Shown here: in pieces, positions 7,759 to 9,569 of the stretch
Position numbering within the stretch: position 1 is the stretch's first letter
Layout: every line of letters starts with the position of its first letter
Assembly: GCA_022013635.1 (NCBI GenBank)
Contig: JAKLPX010000344.1
Location: 1 to 9,569 of the forward strand
Direction: 5' to 3'
DNA from: Candidatus Delongbacteria bacterium
GTDB taxonomy: Bacteria > UBA4055
Length of the DNA stretch: 9,569 nucleotides
Made by a program: the position numbers and the translations under genes
The notes under the pieces: model-generated
What the model was told of the DNA's origin: nothing
What the model saw: only the letters and a program-made list of their open reading frames with translations
Database searches by the model: none

Positions 7759-7764
7759 TTTACA

Positions 7765-7769
7765 CTCCT
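7765..7769 (-). promoter_or_regulatory. ribosome site that sets the glyA start
   Basis: AGGAG on the minus strand lies 6 nt before ATG 7758. It rules in the shorter, non-overlapping glyA start over the longer frame that would run into rpiB. Confidence 0.8.
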
Positions 7770-7777
7770 GCTGAATT

Positions 7778-8215
7778 TTAAATTTTATCAATACACTCAA
7801 CTCTTTTCTGATGCCTGCCGCCTTCGAAATTTGTAGTTAAAAACATCTCGGTAATAGCTTTCGCTTTCAGCTCATCTAAAAATCTGCCGCCTAAGGCAAG
7901 AATATTAGCGTCATTATGTTCTCTTGCGAGTTTTGCATATTCGATATTATGACATAAAGCGGCTCTGATTCCCATGAGCCTGTTAGCTGAAATAGATATT
8001 CCTATGCCCGTACCGCATATAATAATTCCGAAATATCCGTCTTTTAAAACGGCATAACCGACTTTTCTGCCGAACTCGGGATAATCAACCGATTGTTCCG
8101 AAAAAGTTCCCAGATCGTTGATCTCGTATTCTTTTTCTTTAAGAAAATCAATCAGGATTTCCTTTAATTTGAAACCGCCGTGATCCGAACCTATATGTAT
8201 CAATCTCCCGTTCAT
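7778..8215 (-). CDS. rpiB: ribose-5-phosphate isomerase B
   Basis: It interconverts ribose 5-phosphate and ribulose 5-phosphate in the non-oxidative pentose phosphate pathway. The 145 residues fit the RpiB/LacAB family. Residues expected from E. coli RpiB are present: D11/H12 in GSDHGG, C67 in [10 protein letters not shown] (the base), H89 and H100 (ring opening) in [15 protein letters not shown] conserved GGRHQKRV segment lies near 132-139. The ribosome site is weak (CGGAA about 7 nt before ATG 8215), and the gene begins 12 nt after the lipoprotein stop, so re-initiation from upstream is plausible. The single cysteine-based active site and length favour RpiB over the two-subunit LacA/LacB galactose-6-phosphate isomerase. 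Allose-6-phosphate isomerase activity cannot be excluded. Confidence 0.93.
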   Translation of the reverse strand: MNGRLIHIGSDHGGFKLKEILIDFLKEKEYEINDLGTFSEQSVDYPEFGRKVGYAVLKDGYFGIIICGTGIGISISANRLMGIRAALCHNIEYAKLAREHNDANILALGGRFLDELKAKAITEMFLTTNFEGGRHQKRVECIDKI

Positions 8216-8227
8216 AAACAGTTCCGG

Positions 8228-9556
8228 TTACAATGCTTTTAAGAATGTTTCGATATACTTAACTTCGTCCCATTCGGTATTTATCCATTTATAACATTCT
8301 CTGGTCGGCAATCTGGTATTTTTATTTGTAAAGAAATCAGATTTACAGGGAACTTGTCCGCTCTCTTTCATAGCGTGAAGCCTTCTTGTGTCGTTAGCTG
8401 TTTCATAAAGACCGTAAGAAATTACAAATACGAGTTTATCCTGGTATTCAATATTTACTTCGCAAGCTCCGATACTTTCAGTATAAATGGAAGCCCATGC
8501 TTTGAAAATATTCATATTTTTTGAATTTTTTGTACGGGCTTTTATACATTCGGACCTTGCGTCTGCGAATCTTTTTTTCTCGACATAAAGCTTTGCAAGA
8601 TTGATATTGTATATTTCATTGGCATCATCAAGTTTCATTGCCCTTTGATTGTAAAAAATTGATTTTTCAATATTGGTTTTGTTGATTTTAATAAGCCTTT
8701 TTATCGCTTTCAGGTTATTGGGTTGCTGTTCAAGCAATTTTTCAAGCAAATCGGCGGCTTTGGAGCCGTTACCTTCGTCATAATAAATCATGGAAAGTCT
8801 TTCGATTGTTTTCAGATCGTCAGGGTTCATTTTCAAATTGCATTCAAGCTTGACCTTCAGCGCTTGCTGATCCAAAAATTTAGATATAAGGAATGTCAGA
8901 AGATTATTTATCTCTTCATCTTCCGGGCAGCTTTCAATATATTCTTCAAAACAATCAATTGCGCAGGAAGCATTTTCCTCAATTTCCGGGTCGTTCGGAT
9001 CTTCCTCTTTCAGATTTTCGGCAAGCTGGTAATAGTATTTGCCGATTTTTTTCAGAAGGGTTTTGTCTTTAGAGTCAAGTTCAATCATTTTTTTGGCGAT
9101 TTCAATTGCTTTTTCGATGTTCCCTTCCGTCACATAAATGTAATCAAGCTGTACCAAAACCTGAGAGTAATCCGGTTTTAATTCGGAGAATCTTTCGTAA
9201 TCAACTTTGGCGGAATCTTTTATTCCAAGCTCTTCGTATCCGTTGCCTCTCCAAAAAAGCAGAATATTTTTTGCGTAATCAAAATCGGGATCAATCTGCA
9301 TTATGTGATTAATATATTCGATCATTTCCCTGTATTTTTTTTGCTTTTTCTTGGTTTGTACAAAGCTGGAATACTTTTTGATTTCGTTTATATTTTCATC
9401 GGATAAAACAATTTTCTCGACAGCTTTTACTTCCTTATGCGTATTTTCTTCACTCGCATCTACGGAATCTTCCTTTACAGTCTGAGTGTTCGGGCCGCAA
9501 CTTATAAGCGAAAAAACCGCGAATAAAGCGAATAAAAGAACAGAGAGTTTTTTCAT
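8228..9556 (-). CDS. TPR-repeat lipoprotein of unknown function
   Basis: This 442-residue protein has a clear lipoprotein signal: KK at 2-3, a hydrophobic stretch 4-18 and the lipobox LISC with C20 as lipidation site. Gly at +2 does not suggest inner-membrane retention by the E. coli rule, so the protein probably sits in the outer membrane facing the periplasm. A charged linker (about 21-55) leads to an alpha-helical solenoid. TPR-like units are clearest at about 133-164, 248-281 and 315-347, with weaker ones at 75-92, 116-130, 167-213 and 282-313. A C-terminal non-TPR region (about 365-442) has three cysteines (C365, C404, C421) and the sequence CYKWINTEWDEV. The start is ATG 9556, 4 nt after GGAGGT (9561-9566); a TTG at 9568 overlaps that site and is unlikely. 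TPRs usually mediate protein-protein contacts; the partner is unknown. It is the first visible gene of the minus-strand run, and its promoter is outside the window. Confidence 0.85.
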   Translation of the reverse strand: MKKLSVLLFALFAVFSLISCGPNTQTVKEDSVDASEENTHKEVKAVEKIVLSDENINEIKKYSSFVQTKKKQKKYREMIEYINHIMQIDPDFDYAKNILLFWRGNGYEELGIKDSAKVDYERFSELKPDYSQVLVQLDYIYVTEGNIEKAIEIAKKMIELDSKDKTLLKKIGKYYYQLAENLKEEDPNDPEIEENASCAIDCFEEYIESCPEDEEINNLLTFLISKFLDQQALKVKLECNLKMNPDDLKTIERLSMIYYDEGNGSKAADLLEKLLEQQPNNLKAIKRLIKINKTNIEKSIFYNQRAMKLDDANEIYNINLAKLYVEKKRFADARSECIKARTKNSKNMNIFKAWASIYTESIGACEVNIEYQDKLVFVISYGLYETANDTRRLHAMKESGQVPCKSDFFTNKNTRLPTRECYKWINTEWDEVKYIETFLKAL

Positions 9557-9560
9557 TTTT

Positions 9561-9566
9561 ACCTCC
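9561..9566 (-). promoter_or_regulatory. ribosome site of the TPR lipoprotein gene
   Basis: GGAGGT on the minus strand lies 4 nt before ATG 9556 and is the strongest Shine-Dalgarno match in the window. It fixes the start so that the lipoprotein signal begins MKKLSV. Near-consensus sites like this one are unlike those of typical Bacteroidota genes. Confidence 0.85.
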
Positions 9567-9569
9567 AAT

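Noticed and set aside
8723..9181. Open frame of 152 codons on the plus strand
   Set aside because: It is antisense to the TPR lipoprotein gene, rich in Phe/Ile as expected from reading Lys/Glu-rich coding sequence backwards, and lacks a recognisable ribosome site or family.

Overview
This window is bacterial chromosomal DNA, AT-rich and gene-dense. It holds two convergent, tightly packed transcription units and no mobile elements, CRISPR arrays, rRNA, tRNA or long gene-free stretches. Most of it is housekeeping. The exception is a two-gene flavin/iron-sulfur dehydrogenase at the promoter-distal end of the minus-strand unit, which is the best candidate for something not well described.

Plus strand (1-3233). 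A sigma70-like promoter (TTGACT, 17 bp, TATATT) precedes thrS, infC, rpmI and rplT, which encode threonyl-tRNA synthetase, IF3, L35 and L20. This is the classical translation operon without pheS/pheT behind it. Two start-site details stand out. thrS lacks a convincing ribosome site of its own and follows a possible 10-codon leader ORF whose stop overlaps its start (ATGA). infC has no ATG/GTG/TTG at its true N-terminus and almost certainly starts at AUU, as in E. coli, where this start underlies IF3 autoregulation. A strong hairpin with T-runs on both strands ends the unit.

Minus strand (9556 down to 3233, read right to left). The order is a TPR lipoprotein, rpiB (ribose-5-phosphate isomerase B), glyA (serine hydroxymethyltransferase), a 688-residue multi-cofactor FAD/NAD(P)-type oxidoreductase and a 382-residue DAO-family FAD dehydrogenase. 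Gaps are 12, 19, 33 and 2 nt, so one transcript is likely; its promoter lies beyond the right edge. The last two genes resemble the heteromeric amino-acid dehydrogenases (HcnABC, the archaeal PDH1 proline dehydrogenase, heterotetrameric sarcosine oxidase). Here the 2Fe-2S, flavin, dicluster ferredoxin and BFD-like modules are collected in one polypeptide. The substrate is unknown. Its position behind glyA makes a glycine, sarcosine or one-carbon link possible but unproven, and the absence of a GcvT-like folate domain argues against a standard tetrahydrofolate-using sarcosine oxidase.

Organism. The lipoprotein signal, good Shine-Dalgarno sites on most genes, the -35/-10 promoter and the many-cluster anaerobe-style oxidoreductase suggest a Gram-negative, probably anaerobic or facultative, amino-acid-using bacterium. 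Typical Bacteroidota seem less likely because their promoters and ribosome sites look different. The phylum cannot be fixed from this window.
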